DNA of 64,000 nucleotides from a bacterium (GCA_905221205.1 CAJNCG010000002.1:124001-188000); one strand, 5' to 3'. Shown: positions 52,772-62,371, counted from the first letter of the stretch. Notes: generated from the sequence alone by a model not told the origin. Numbers and translations: made by a program.

Positions 52772-54325
52772 ATGGCTGTATATGGCAGAATCGAAGAAGT
52801 ATCCGAAACGATACAGAGTAATGAAATTGAAAATAGATTGGATAGGAACCTTGGATCTCATGTAGAAAAAGAAGAGAAGGTAGCTTTCCCGTTTTTCAGA
52901 CTTATCATTGGAAGTACGATTGCGACAATTTTTTCTGTGGTGATACCTTTACTTTTAGATATGGTAAGTCCTTCTCAGGCTCAGGATTTGTATATTGGGT
53001 GGGCTTTGCATCAGGGAGGACAGCTCTACAGTAGCTATTATGCTGGTCAAGGTCTTCTTTATTATTTACTACTTTACATCACCCAGGGAGGTATCCTTTT
53101 TGCCTTGGTGGAATGGCTAGCCCTCTTAGGAGGAGGTTATTTCCTCTTTTCTTCAACCGACTATCTGACGGGACAAAGGGAGCAAGCCAAACAACTCCTA
53201 ACCATATTTTATATTTTGGTATCCGGTCTTGGTTTTGGAGGAGGCTATGCTACTATCTTAGCTCTGCCATTCCTGTTTGCAGGATTTTCATTCATAGCAG
53301 CTTATCTATCACATCCTAATCATGACAAGGGATTTCTACGTCTGGGGATTTTCTTGGCCCTATCATTTTTCATAGAGCCTCTTACAAGTCTTCTTTTTAC
53401 TGCAGTAGTAACAATTGGTTTATTTGTCTTTAATGTTGGACATGGGCGCTTTGCTCATGGGGTTTATCAGTTTTTTGCAGCAGCACTTGGTTTTTCTCTC
53501 ATCTTTTACCCAGTAGGATACTATGTTCTTGCTTCAGGTGGTTTTGGAGAAGCTCTAGGAAGTCTTTTATATCCCATTGATTCTCTTCAGATTTTTAATA
53601 ATCCTCAACTGATAGATCATCTTTTATTCTATGGTTTGTTGACCTTTGGCTTAGGTGCTCTCGTTCTTATTTTTCTGGGCTTGTTCCAATCAAAGGCGTC
53701 GAGATTATATGTTATTTCAGTACCAGCTAGCTTTGTTTTCTTATTTGGACTGGTCTTGCTGCTTTTTTCTCAAGAACCTCTTCACGGTTCGCGTTTGATT
53801 CTAATTCTTCCATTTTTACTCCTTCTTTTGATGACCAGTATTCGTGGGAAACATTCAGCTAGAGGAGCTCGTCGTCGGAGAAGAGAAGAAGTTCCTACTT
53901 TATGGCAAAAATTTATGAAGGGGAATCTCTACTTACCAATCCTCGTTGTGGTTTACTTGATTGTAATTCCTTTTGTATCTCGTTTTGTCTTGCATCCGGC
54001 TTCTTATGGAGAACAACATCAAGTAGTAGATAGAATCAAACAAGAGACAAGTGAGGGAGACCAAATCTATATTTGGGATTCTCATGTTCAGATGTATAAG
54101 GAAAGCCAGCGTTTGGCTGGATCCATGTTCCCATCCCCTCTTCTTTACACGAATACAGAAGAAAATAAAGCCGGCTTGATTCATGACTTGAAAGAAAATC
54201 AACCTAAGTTGATTGTGGTGAATGATAAGGTGGCTCTCTGGTCTGAAGTGGAAACACTTTTGAAAGAAAATTACCAACAAGTAAAGACTGATTACTCAGA
54301 ATTCAAAGTCTATAAAATTAAATAA
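52772..54325 (+). CDS. ccs4: competence-induced membrane protein Ccs4
   Basis: 517 residues from ATG 52772 behind TAGGAGA; an in-frame TTG at 52754 is rejected. A soluble N-terminus of ~45 residues is followed by about nine to eleven membrane helices, a basic patch near 365 (SARGARRRRREE), another helix, and a C-terminal soluble region (QIYIWDSHVQMYKESQRLAG). Layout resembles membrane glycosyltransferase-like (GT-C) proteins. Position and the cin-box match pneumococcal Ccs4, a late competence protein not required for transformation as far as I know. Function unknown. Confidence 0.82.
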   Translation: MAVYGRIEEVSETIQSNEIENRLDRNLGSHVEKEEKVAFPFFRLIIGSTIATIFSVVIPLLLDMVSPSQAQDLYIGWALHQGGQLYSSYYAGQGLLYYLLLYITQGGILFALVEWLALLGGGYFLFSSTDYLTGQREQAKQLLTIFYILVSGLGFGGGYATILALPFLFAGFSFIAAYLSHPNHDKGFLRLGIFLALSFFIEPLTSLLFTAVVTIGLFVFNVGHGRFAHGVYQFFAAALGFSLIFYPVGYYVLASGGFGEALGSLLYPIDSLQIFNNPQLIDHLLFYGLLTFGLGALVLIFLGLFQSKASRLYVISVPASFVFLFGLVLLLFSQEPLHGSRLILILPFLLLLLMTSIRGKHSARGARRRRREEVPTLWQKFMKGNLYLPILVVVYLIVIPFVSRFVLHPASYGEQHQVVDRIKQETSEGDQIYIWDSHVQMYKESQRLAGSMFPSPLLYTNTEENKAGLIHDLKENQPKLIVVNDKVALWSEVETLLKENYQQVKTDYSEFKVYKIK

Positions 54326-54327
54326 CT

Positions 54328-54398
54328 AAATCAATATCTTGTGGATTTTTAAAAATTTTAGGATTTTTAACACAAGATATTGATTTTTATTTTTTTAG
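54328..54398. terminator. ccs4 terminator whose arms are NrdR-box-like
   Basis: AAATCAATATCTTGTG (54328-54343) pairs perfectly with CACAAGATATTGATTT (54371-54386), followed by TTATTTTTTT. Each arm (54329-54344, 54370-54385) matches the NrdR box ACACWATATMTWGTGT at 13 of 16 positions. Centres are 41 bp apart, about four helical turns, and the right arm covers the nrdD -35. Confidence 0.65.
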
Positions 54399-54407
54399 TG
54401 ATATAAT
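54399..54407 (+). promoter_or_regulatory. extended -10 promoter of nrdD
   Basis: TG-A-TATAAT, 31 bases before the nrdD ATG. Confidence 0.65.
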
Positions 54408-54438
54408 ACTTTTTAGATATCACATTTTAGAAAAGAGC

Positions 54439-56652
54439 ATGTATATGATTGCACTAGAAGAAAAAATTACAACTTTACCAACCCTTTTCGTTGAAAAACG
54501 AGATGGGAGACGTGTTGTATTTGATGTGGACAAGATTGACAAGGCTCTCCACAAGGCGGCAGACAAGGTTATGGATGTGACACCCTTGGTTGAAAAACGC
54601 CTAAATGCTCTGACCGAGCGAATTGTCACAGAAATTCATAGTCGCTTTCCGCAGGGAGTTAAGATTTATGAAATCCAAAATATCGTAGAACATGAACTTC
54701 TTGAAGCCAAAGAATATGCGCTGGCTGAGGAGTATATTACTTACCGGACACAGAGGGATTTTGAGCGCTCAAAAGCGACAGATATCAACTTTAGTATCCA
54801 TAAGCTTCTTAACAAAGATCAGGCAGTTGTTAACGAGAATGCCAATAAAGACAGCGATGTCTTCAATACCCAGCGTGATTTGACAGCAGGGATTGTTGGG
54901 AAGTCAATCGGGTTGCAAATGCTTCCTAAGCACGTAGCCAATGCCCACCAAAAGGGGGATATCCACTATCATGATTTGGACTACAGTCCCTATACCCCTA
55001 TGACCAACTGCTGTTTGATTGATTTTAAAGGTATGTTGGAAAATGGTTTTAAGATTGGAAATGCGGAGGTAGAGAGTCCTAAGTCTATCCAGACTGCGAC
55101 AGCTCAGATTTCCCAAATCATCGCCAACGTTGCTTCTAGCCAGTATGGAGGCTGTTCAGCTGACCGTATCGATGAGGTCTTGGCGCCTTATGCGGAGAAG
55201 AATTATCAAAAACACCTCAAGGATGCGGAAGAGTGGGTTTTACCTGATAAACGAGAAGATTATGCATGGAAGAAAACTCAGAAAGATATCTACGATGCCA
55301 TGCAATCTCTTGAGTATGAAATCAACACCCTCTTCACTTCAAATGGACAAACACCTTTTACTTCGCTAGGTTTTGGTCTAGGAACCAATCGTTTTGAGCG
55401 GGAAATTCAAAAAGCTATTTTAAACATTCGCATTAAGGGGCTTGGTTCGGAACATCGTACGGCTATCTTTCCTAAACTCATTTTTACTCTGAAACGAGGT
55501 CTCAACTTAGAGGAAGGAACTCCCAACTATGACATTAAGCAGTTGGCTCTAGAATGTGCAACTAAACGGATGTATCCAGACGTCTTGTCTTACGATAAGA
55601 TTATCGAATTGACTGGTTCTTTCAAGGTTCCTATGGGTTGCCGTTCGTTTCTTCAAGGGTGGAAGGATGAAAATGGTGTAGAAGTCAATTCAGGCCGTAT
55701 GAATCTGGGTGTTGTGACGGTTAACCTGCCTCGTATTGCTCTTGAGTCTGAGGGCGACATGAATAAGTTCTGGGAAATCTTCAACGAGCGGATGAATATC
55801 GCTGAAGATGCTCTTGTTTATCGTGTCGAACGCACTAAAGAGGCGACGCCAGCGAATGCTCCTATCCTCTATCAGTACGGTGCTTTTGGCCATCGTCTAG
55901 GTAAAGAAGAAAGTGTTGACCAGCTCTTTAAGAATCGTCGTGCGACAGTTTCACTAGGCTATATCGGTTTGTATGAAGTAGCGACTGTTTTCTTTGGTAA
56001 TAGCTGGGAAAGCAATCCAGATGCTAAGGAATTCACGCTAGACATTATTCGAGATATGAAACGCCGTGTAGAAGAGTGGTCAGATCAATATGGCTATCAT
56101 TTCTCTATCTACTCAACACCATCTGAAAGTTTGACAGACCGTTTCTGCCGACTGGATACAGAGAAGTTTGGTTCTATTCCTGATATTACAGATAAGGAAT
56201 ACTACACCAATTCTTTCCACTACGATGTGCGTAAGAATCCAACACCGTTTGAAAAACTGGATTTTGAAAAAATCTATCCAGAAGCAGGTGCGTCAGGTGG
56301 TTTCATCCATTACTGTGAGTATCCAGTCCTCCAGCAAAATCCTAAAGCCTTGGAAGCTGTCTGGGATTATGCTTATGACCGTGTGGGCTATCTTGGGACC
56401 AATACTCCAATAGACCGTTGCTACAAGTGTGATTTTGAAGGAGATTTTGAACCAACTGAGAGAGGATTTGCTTGTCCAAACTGTGGGAATAGCGACCCTA
56501 AAACAGTAGATGTGGTCAAACGAACTTGTGGCTATTTAGGCAATCCTCAAGCGAGACCTATGGTCAATGGGCGTCACAAGGAAATCGCAGCGCGTGTCAA
56601 ACATATGAATGGTTCAACGATTAAAATAGCTGGGCATCAAGTAACAAATTAG
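54439..56652 (+). CDS. nrdD: anaerobic ribonucleoside-triphosphate reductase
   Basis: 737 residues. N-terminal ATP-cone (VEKRDGRRVVFDVDKIDKAL) for allosteric control, a ten-stranded barrel core, a zinc site CYKCDF...CPNCG near 658-680, and the glycyl radical segment RTCGYLG near 694-700 (radical Gly next to YLG). It makes dNTPs without oxygen, activated by NrdG. It starts the nrdD-small protein-GNAT-nrdG cluster. The start could be the ATG at 54445 instead. Confidence 0.96.
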   Translation: MYMIALEEKITTLPTLFVEKRDGRRVVFDVDKIDKALHKAADKVMDVTPLVEKRLNALTERIVTEIHSRFPQGVKIYEIQNIVEHELLEAKEYALAEEYITYRTQRDFERSKATDINFSIHKLLNKDQAVVNENANKDSDVFNTQRDLTAGIVGKSIGLQMLPKHVANAHQKGDIHYHDLDYSPYTPMTNCCLIDFKGMLENGFKIGNAEVESPKSIQTATAQISQIIANVASSQYGGCSADRIDEVLAPYAEKNYQKHLKDAEEWVLPDKREDYAWKKTQKDIYDAMQSLEYEINTLFTSNGQTPFTSLGFGLGTNRFEREIQKAILNIRIKGLGSEHRTAIFPKLIFTLKRGLNLEEGTPNYDIKQLALECATKRMYPDVLSYDKIIELTGSFKVPMGCRSFLQGWKDENGVEVNSGRMNLGVVTVNLPRIALESEGDMNKFWEIFNERMNIAEDALVYRVERTKEATPANAPILYQYGAFGHRLGKEESVDQLFKNRRATVSLGYIGLYEVATVFFGNSWESNPDAKEFTLDIIRDMKRRVEEWSDQYGYHFSIYSTPSESLTDRFCRLDTEKFGSIPDITDKEYYTNSFHYDVRKNPTPFEKLDFEKIYPEAGASGGFIHYCEYPVLQQNPKALEAVWDYAYDRVGYLGTNTPIDRCYKCDFEGDFEPTERGFACPNCGNSDPKTVDVVKRTCGYLGNPQARPMVNGRHKEIAARVKHMNGSTIKIAGHQVTN

Positions 56653-56663
56653 AAAGAAATGAA

Positions 56664-56804
56664 ATGGGAAAATATCAATTAGACGATAAGGGCCGTGCAC
56701 AAGTGACCCGTTATCACGAGAAACACTCTAAAGGTGGAGCTGGTAAAAAAGAACGTTTGCTTAGCCTCAGAGAACAATTTTTAAACAAGAATAAGAAAAA
56801 ATAA
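56664..56804 (+). CDS. 46-residue basic protein between nrdD and nrdG
   Basis: ATG 56664 to TAA 56804 behind an AGAAAG site, 11 bases after nrdD. Lys/Arg-rich: MGKYQLDDKGRAQVTRYHEK, a Gly-rich turn HSKGGAGKK, then a helix ERLLSLREQFLNKN. A small annotated gene lies at this place in pneumococcus by recall. Probably binds nucleic acid or a partner protein of the NrdDG system; function unknown. A terminator overlaps its stop. Confidence 0.75.
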   Translation: MGKYQLDDKGRAQVTRYHEKHSKGGAGKKERLLSLREQFLNKNKKK

Positions 56805-56831
56805 AAGTGAGAGTCAGCTCTCGCTTTTCTC
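56804..56831 (+). terminator. terminator after the small protein
   Basis: AAAAGTGAGAG pairs with CTCTCGCTTTT (one G-U), TCAG loop. It may reduce transcription into the GNAT and nrdG genes. Confidence 0.75.
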
Positions 56832-56847
56832 TTAGTGGGAGGTAAGG

Positions 56848-57354
56848 ATGAAATTACGCAGACCAAGATTAGCAGATAAAGAAACAGTTTTAGAGATGAT
56901 GGCAGAGTTTGAAAAATATCAGTCGCCTCACGACGGTGGTTTCTGGGATGCAGAGAACTTTGTGTATGAAGAGTGGTTGGAAAGTAATCAGAATCAAGAA
57001 ATGGGGATTGACCTGCCTGAAGGATGGGTTCCTGCAATTCAGTTAGTAGCTTTTTCTGAGAAAGGTCAAGCAGTTGGATTTCTTAATCTCCGATTGCGCC
57101 TCAGTAACTTTCTACTAGAAGCAGGTGGTCATATCGGCTACTCCATCCGTCCTTCTGAAAGAGGCAAAGGTTATGCGAAAGAAACTCTCCGTCAGGGCTT
57201 GCAAGTTGCTAAGGAAAAGAACATCAAGAAAGCTCTGGTAACCTGTAGCGTGAATAATCCTGCTAGCAGAGCAGTCATTCTAGCAAATGGTGGGCTCCTT
57301 GAGGATGTTCGTAATGGAGTCGAGCGTTATTGGATAGAGGTAGTGAATGAATAA
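56848..57354 (+). CDS. GNAT-family N-acetyltransferase
   Basis: 168 residues. GNAT fold with the acetyl-CoA loop YSIRPSERGKGYAKE near residue 98 and VNNPASRAVILANGG near 133. The N-terminus KLRRPRLADKETVLEMMAEF is typical of YpeA/RimL-like members. Substrate unknown. It is within the anaerobic reductase cluster and overlaps nrdG by 8 bases, a conserved order in mitis-group genomes by recall. Confidence 0.88.
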   Translation: MKLRRPRLADKETVLEMMAEFEKYQSPHDGGFWDAENFVYEEWLESNQNQEMGIDLPEGWVPAIQLVAFSEKGQAVGFLNLRLRLSNFLLEAGGHIGYSIRPSERGKGYAKETLRQGLQVAKEKNIKKALVTCSVNNPASRAVILANGGLLEDVRNGVERYWIEVVNE

Positions 57355-57937
57355 TCCAAAACCACAAGAATGGAAAAGCGAGGAACTCAGTCAAGGTCGG
57401 ATTATTGATTACAAGGCCTTTAACTTTGTGGATGGGGAAGGTGTGCGCAACTCTCTCTATGTATCAGGCTGCATGTTTCACTGCGAGGGTTGTTATAATG
57501 TAGCGACCTGGTCTTTCAATGCTGGCATTCCCTATACGGCAGAGTTAGAAGAGCAGATTATGGCAGACCTTGCCCAGCCCTATGTTCAAGGCTTGACCCT
57601 GCTGGGAGGGGAGCCCTTTCTTAATACGGGCATTCTCTTACCACTCGTTAAGCGGATTCGGAAGGAATTGCCAGACAAGGATATCTGGTCTTGGACAGGC
57701 TATACATGGGAAGAAATGATGTTGGAAACTCCAGATAAACTAGAACTCTTATCACTGATTGATATTCTTGTTGATGGAAGATACGATCGAACTAAAAGAA
57801 ATCTCATGCTTCAGTTCCGAGGTTCGTCCAATCAACGAATTATCGATGTGCAAAAATCCCTCCAAAGTGGGCAAGTAGTGATTTGGGACAAACTCAATGA
57901 CGGAAAAGAAAGCTATGAACAGGTGAAGAGAGGATGA
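57347..57937 (+). CDS. nrdG: anaerobic ribonucleotide reductase-activating protein NrdG
   Basis: 196 residues. Radical SAM cluster motif C-x3-C-x2-C as SGCMFHCEGCYN near residues 41-52, and GGEP at LTLLGGEPF near 84 for SAM. It creates the glycyl radical in NrdD using SAM. Its stop overlaps the kinase-like gene by 4 bases. Confidence 0.95.
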   Translation: MNNPKPQEWKSEELSQGRIIDYKAFNFVDGEGVRNSLYVSGCMFHCEGCYNVATWSFNAGIPYTAELEEQIMADLAQPYVQGLTLLGGEPFLNTGILLPLVKRIRKELPDKDIWSWTGYTWEEMMLETPDKLELLSLIDILVDGRYDRTKRNLMLQFRGSSNQRIIDVQKSLQSGQVVIWDKLNDGKESYEQVKRG

Positions 57938-58575
57938 AGAAAAACGACTTAATAGACCAACTAGTCTCAGAGATCGAAACGGGGAAAGTCAGGACACTGG
58001 GAATATACGGCCATGGAGCTTCAGGTAAATCAACCTTTGCACAGGAATTGTACCAAGCCTTAGATTCTACTACAGTAAATTTGCTAGAGACAGATCCTTA
58101 TATCACCTCAGGCCGTAATATGGTAGTACCAAAGGACGCGCCAAATCAAAAGTTGACAGCCTGTTTGCCAGTGGCGCATGAACTGGCGAGTTTGCAGAGA
58201 GATATCCTCGCCTTACAGGCGGGTATGGATCTCTTAACAATTGAAGAACCTTGGAAGGCTAGCGAGGTCTTGTATGGAGCAAAACCAATTCTGATAGTCG
58301 AAGGGATGTCTGTGGGCTTTCTACCCAAGGGACTCTTTGATAAAACCATTTGTTTCTACACAGATGAGGAGACTGAATTAAAGAGGCGTCTAGCTCGAGA
58401 TACGACTGTAAGAAATAGCGATGCATCCTTTATATTAGCTAGTCATCAGATGAGACGAGAGCAGTATTTGAGATACTATAAAGAAACTGAGTCTAAAGCG
58501 GATATATTAGTGGACCAATCAGAAGATAAATTTGATGTCAAGAGAACTCAACTTATTATAGAAGAAAATCCTTAA
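57934..58575 (+). CDS. P-loop uridine kinase-like protein
   Basis: 213 residues. Walker A GHGASGKST near residue 27 and IVEGMSVGF near 124 as in the uridine kinase / phosphoribulokinase group. An Arg-rich lid (LKRRLARDTTVRNS) lies near 150. It may phosphorylate a nucleoside or small metabolite. Placement with nrdDG suggests nucleotide supply, but the substrate is unproven. It ends the cluster; no strong terminator is seen before the S10 promoter. Confidence 0.8.
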   Translation: MKKNDLIDQLVSEIETGKVRTLGIYGHGASGKSTFAQELYQALDSTTVNLLETDPYITSGRNMVVPKDAPNQKLTACLPVAHELASLQRDILALQAGMDLLTIEEPWKASEVLYGAKPILIVEGMSVGFLPKGLFDKTICFYTDEETELKRRLARDTTVRNSDASFILASHQMRREQYLRYYKETESKADILVDQSEDKFDVKRTQLIIEENP

Positions 58576-58640
58576 TTTTAGAAAGAAAAAATAGGAAAAC
58601 AGTTTCATCGTAAAAAAACGAAAAAACAGCAACAAATCCC

Positions 58641-58669
58641 TTGCAATCGCAGGGGCTTTGTGTTATTCT
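58641..58669 (+). promoter_or_regulatory. S10 operon promoter
   Basis: TTGCAA (58641-58646), 17 bases, TG-T-TATTCT (-10 at 58664-58669). Confidence 0.7.
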
Positions 58670-58675
58670 ATTATG

Positions 58676-58805
58676 GTGCTGTAAATTACAGCCTTAGCTT
58701 TGATGCAAGAGGTTGCGACACGCTCGGTTGCATTGCCACGCAACACCGCGTCGGTTTTCTTGTGGAGCTAGCCTATTATCTTAAATAGACGAAAAGGAGA
58801 AAAAG
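58676..58805 (+). promoter_or_regulatory. structured S10 operon leader
   Basis: A 130-base leader before rpsJ with nested pairs: GCTGTAA/TTACAGC (58678-58694), GTTGC...GCAAC around 58730-58746, and CGAC(A)CGC with GCGTCG. Placement and folding fit the autoregulatory leaders of Firmicutes S10 operons (L4-type); which protein binds is not shown. Confidence 0.55.
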
Positions 58806-59114
58806 ATGGCAAACAAAAAAATCCGTATCCGTTTGAAAGCTTACGAACACCGTACGCTTGACACAGCGGCTGCAAAAATCGTAGAATCAGCTACTCGTAC
58901 AGGTGCACAAGTTGCGGGTCCAATCCCACTTCCAACTGAACGTAGCCTCTACACAATCATTCGTGCGACTCACAAATACAAAGACTCTCGCGAACAATTT
59001 GAAATGCGTACACACAAACGTTTGATCGATATCGTTAACCCAACTCAAAAAACAGTTGATGCTTTGATGAAATTGGATCTTCCAAGTGGTGTAAACGTAG
59101 AAATCAAACTTTAA
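58806..59114 (+). CDS. rpsJ: 30S ribosomal protein S10
   Basis: 102 residues, exact family length, with [18 protein letters not shown] and [15 protein letters not shown] component of the 30S head and, as NusE, of transcription antitermination complexes. It is first in the operon with an AAAAGGAGA site. The 82-base gap to rplC is the largest in the rpsJ-rplB block. Confidence 0.98.
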
Positions 59115-59196
59115 TCTAAAGCTTGATACCTTGAGCATAAAAAACGCTCGTTAAAAACTTTTTGAATAAAAAATATAGAAAAGGAACTATTTTCTC

Positions 59197-59823
59197 ATGA
59201 CAAAAGGAATCTTAGGGAAAAAAGTGGGAATGACTCAAATCTTCACTGAAGCTGGCGAATTGATCCCTGTAACAGTTATTGAAGCAACTCCAAACGTTGT
59301 TCTTCAAGTTAAAACTGTTGAAACAGACGGATACAACGCTATCCAAGTTGGTTTTGATGACAAACGCGAAGTATTGAGCAACAAACCTGCTAAAGGACAT
59401 GTAGCGAAAGCTAACACGGCTCCTAAGCGCTTCATTCGTGAATTCAAAAACGTTGAAGGCTTGGAAGTTGGTGCTGAAATCACAGTTGAAACATTCGCAG
59501 CTGGAGACGTTGTTGACGTAACTGGTACTTCTAAAGGTAAAGGTTTCCAAGGTGTTATCAAACGCCACGGACAATCACGTGGACCAATGGCTCACGGTTC
59601 TCGTTACCACCGTCGTCCAGGTTCTATGGGACCTGTTGCACCTAACCGCGTATTCAAAGGTAAAAACCTTGCAGGACGTATGGGTGGCGACCGCGTAACA
59701 ATTCAAAACCTTGAAGTTGTACAAGTTGTTCCAGAAAAGAACGTTATCCTTATCAAAGGTAACGTACCAGGTGCTAAGAAATCTCTTATCACTATCAAAT
59801 CAGCAGTTAAAGCTGGTAAATAA
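59197..59823 (+). CDS. rplC: 50S ribosomal protein L3
   Basis: 208 residues. [15 protein letters not shown] at the start and the long loop [19 protein letters not shown] that reaches toward the peptidyl transferase centre. Second gene of the S10 operon; start follows AAAAGGAAC. Confidence 0.98.
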
Positions 59824-59847
59824 TAAAGAAAGGGGAAATCAGTCACA

Positions 59848-60471
59848 ATGGCAAACGTAACATTATTTGACCAAACTGGTAAAGAAGCTGGCCAAGTTGT
59901 TCTTAACGATGCAGTGTTTGGTATCGAACCAAATGAATCAGTTGTGTTTGATGTGATCATCAGCCAACGCGCAAGCCTTCGTCAAGGAACACACGCTGTT
60001 AAAAACCGCTCTGCAGTATCAGGTGGTGGACGCAAACCATGGCGTCAAAAAGGAACTGGACGTGCTCGTCAAGGTTCTATCCGCTCACCACAATGGCGTG
60101 GTGGTGGTGTTGTCTTCGGACCAACTCCACGTTCATACGGCTACAAACTTCCACAAAAAGTTCGTCGCCTAGCTCTTAAATCAGTTTACTCTGAAAAAGT
60201 TGCTGAAAACAAATTCGTAGCTGTAGACGCTCTTTCATTTACAGCTCCAAAAACTGCTGAATTTGCAAAAGTTCTTGCAGCATTGAGCATCGATTCTAAA
60301 GTTCTTGTTATCCTTGAAGAAGGAAATGAATTCGCAGCTCTTTCAGCTCGTAACCTTCCAAACGTGAAAGTTGCAACTGCTACAACTGCAAGTGTTCTTG
60401 ACATCGCAAATAGCGACAAACTTCTTGTCACACAAGCAGCTATCTCTAAAATCGAGGAGGTTCTTGCATAA
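59848..60471 (+). CDS. rplD: 50S ribosomal protein L4
   Basis: 207 residues, with the extended loop [20 protein letters not shown] that lines the exit tunnel and is a known macrolide-resistance site; no insertion or change is evident by eye. L4 commonly autoregulates S10 operons. AAAGGGGAAA site. Ends one base into rplW. Confidence 0.98.
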
Positions 60472-60767
60472 TGAATTTGTATGATGTTATCAAAAAACCT
60501 GTCATCACTGAAAGCTCAATGGCTCAACTTGAAGCAGGGAAATATGTATTTGAAGTTGACACTCGTGCACACAAACTTTTGATCAAGCAAGCTGTTGAAG
60601 CTGCTTTCGAAGGTGTTAAAGTTGCCAACGTTAACACAATCAACGTAAAACCTAAAGCTAAACGTGTTGGACGTTACACTGGTTTTACTAACAAAACTAA
60701 AAAAGCTATCATCACACTTACAGCTGATTCAAAAGCAATCGAGTTGTTTGCTGCTGAAGCTGAATAA
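60471..60767 (+). CDS. rplW: 50S ribosomal protein L23
   Basis: 98 residues. [15 protein letters not shown] start and [19 protein letters not shown] loop. It sits at the tunnel exit, docking trigger factor and SRP. Its ATG overlaps the rplD stop (TAATG). Confidence 0.98.
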
Positions 60768-60784
60768 TCTAAGGAGGAAATATC

Positions 60785-61618
60785 GTGGGAATTCGTGTTT
60801 ATAAACCAACAACAAACGGTCGCCGTAATATGACTTCTTTGGATTTCGCTGAAATCACAACAAGCACTCCTGAAAAATCATTGCTTGTTGCATTGAAGAG
60901 CAAGGCTGGTCGTAACAACAACGGTCGTATCACTGTTCGTCACCAAGGTGGTGGACACAAACGTTTCTACCGTTTGGTTGACTTCAAACGTAACAAAGAC
61001 AACGTTGAAGCAGTTGTTAAAACAATCGAGTACGATCCAAACCGTTCTGCAAACATCGCTCTTGTACACTACACTGACGGTGTGAAAGCATACATCATCG
61101 CTCCAAAAGGTCTTGAAGTAGGTCAACGTATCGTTTCAGGTCCAGAAGCAGATATCAAAGTCGGAAACGCTCTTCCACTTGCTAACATCCCAGTTGGTAC
61201 TTTGATCCACAACATCGAGTTGAAACCAGGTCGTGGTGGTGAATTGGTACGTGCTGCTGGAGCATCTGCTCAAGTATTGGGTTCTGAAGGTAAATACGTT
61301 CTTGTTCGTCTTCAATCAGGTGAAGTTCGTATGATTCTTGGAACTTGCCGTGCTACAGTTGGTGTTGTCGGAAACGAACAACATGGACTTGTAAACCTTG
61401 GTAAAGCAGGACGTAGCCGTTGGAAAGGTATCCGCCCAACAGTTCGTGGTTCTGTAATGAACCCTAACGATCACCCACACGGTGGTGGTGAAGGTAAAGC
61501 ACCAGTTGGTCGTAAAGCACCATCTACTCCATGGGGCAAACCTGCTCTTGGTCTTAAAACTCGTAACAAGAAAGCGAAATCTGACAAACTTATCGTTCGT
61601 CGTCGCAACGAGAAATAA
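60785..61618 (+). CDS. rplB: 50S ribosomal protein L2
   Basis: 277 residues starting at GTG 60785 after [22 protein letters not shown] start, and the conserved C-terminal [19 protein letters not shown] with the functional His. It is needed for subunit association and peptidyl transferase. It is followed by an unusually long structured gap before rpsS. Confidence 0.98.
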
Positions 61619-61721
61619 TATTAAACTAGTCGCTTAAGCAACTAGTAAATCCGCCAGCTCGGTAGCGCTCCATGTGAGCGCAAGCCGCTGTGGTACAACA
61701 TTTAAAGGAGAAAATATAAAA
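61619..61721 (+). other. structured intercistronic region between rplB and rpsS
   Basis: 103 bases with two strong hairpins: near-palindromic ACTAGT-c-GCTTAAGC-a-ACTAGT (61625-61646) and GCGCTC/GAGCGC (61665-61670 with 61676-61681). No T-run, so probably not a terminator; a candidate processing or internal regulatory site. Confidence 0.55.
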
Positions 61722-62003
61722 ATGGGACGCAGTCTTAAAAAAGGACCTTTCGTCGATGAGCATTTGATGAAAAAAGTTGAAGCTCAAGCTAACGACGAAA
61801 AGAAAAAAGTTATTAAAACTTGGTCACGTCGTTCAACGATCTTCCCAAGTTTCATTGGTTACACTATTGCAGTTTATGACGGACGTAAACACGTACCTGT
61901 TTACATCCAAGAAGACATGGTAGGTCACAAACTTGGTGAATTTGCACCAACTCGTACTTACAAAGGTCACGCTGCAGACGACAAGAAAACACGTAGAAAA
62001 TAA
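61722..62003 (+). CDS. rpsS: 30S ribosomal protein S19
   Basis: 93 residues from ATG 61722 behind AAAGGAG; an apparent upstream extension from 61674 lies in the hairpin region. [31 protein letters not shown] and [11 protein letters not shown]. It contacts A-site tRNA in the 30S head. Confidence 0.98.
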
Positions 62004-62014
62004 GGAGAACATAA

Positions 62015-62359
62015 ATGGCAGAAATTACTTCAGCTAAAGCAATGGCTCGTACAGTACGTGTTTCACCTCGTAAATCACGTCTTGTTCTTGATAACATCCG
62101 TGGTAAAAGCGTAGCCGATGCAATCGCAATCTTGACATTCACTCCAAACAAAGCTGCTGAAATCATCTTGAAAGTTTTGAACTCAGCTGTAGCTAACGCT
62201 GAAAACAACTTTGGTTTGGATAAAGCTAACTTGGTGGTATCTGAAGCATTCGCAAACGAAGGACCAACTATGAAACGTTTCCGTCCACGTGCGAAAGGTT
62301 CAGCTTCACCAATCAACAAACGTACAGCTCACATCACTGTAGCTGTTGCAGAAAAATAA
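62015..62359 (+). CDS. rplV: 50S ribosomal protein L22
   Basis: 114 residues. [20 protein letters not shown] and the tunnel-lining hairpin [20 protein letters not shown], another macrolide-resistance site, here of ordinary form. AAGGAG site, 11 bases after rpsS. Confidence 0.98.
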   Translation: MAEITSAKAMARTVRVSPRKSRLVLDNIRGKSVADAIAILTFTPNKAAEIILKVLNSAVANAENNFGLDKANLVVSEAFANEGPTMKRFRPRAKGSASPINKRTAHITVAVAEK

Positions 62360-62371
62360 GGAGGTAAAATC

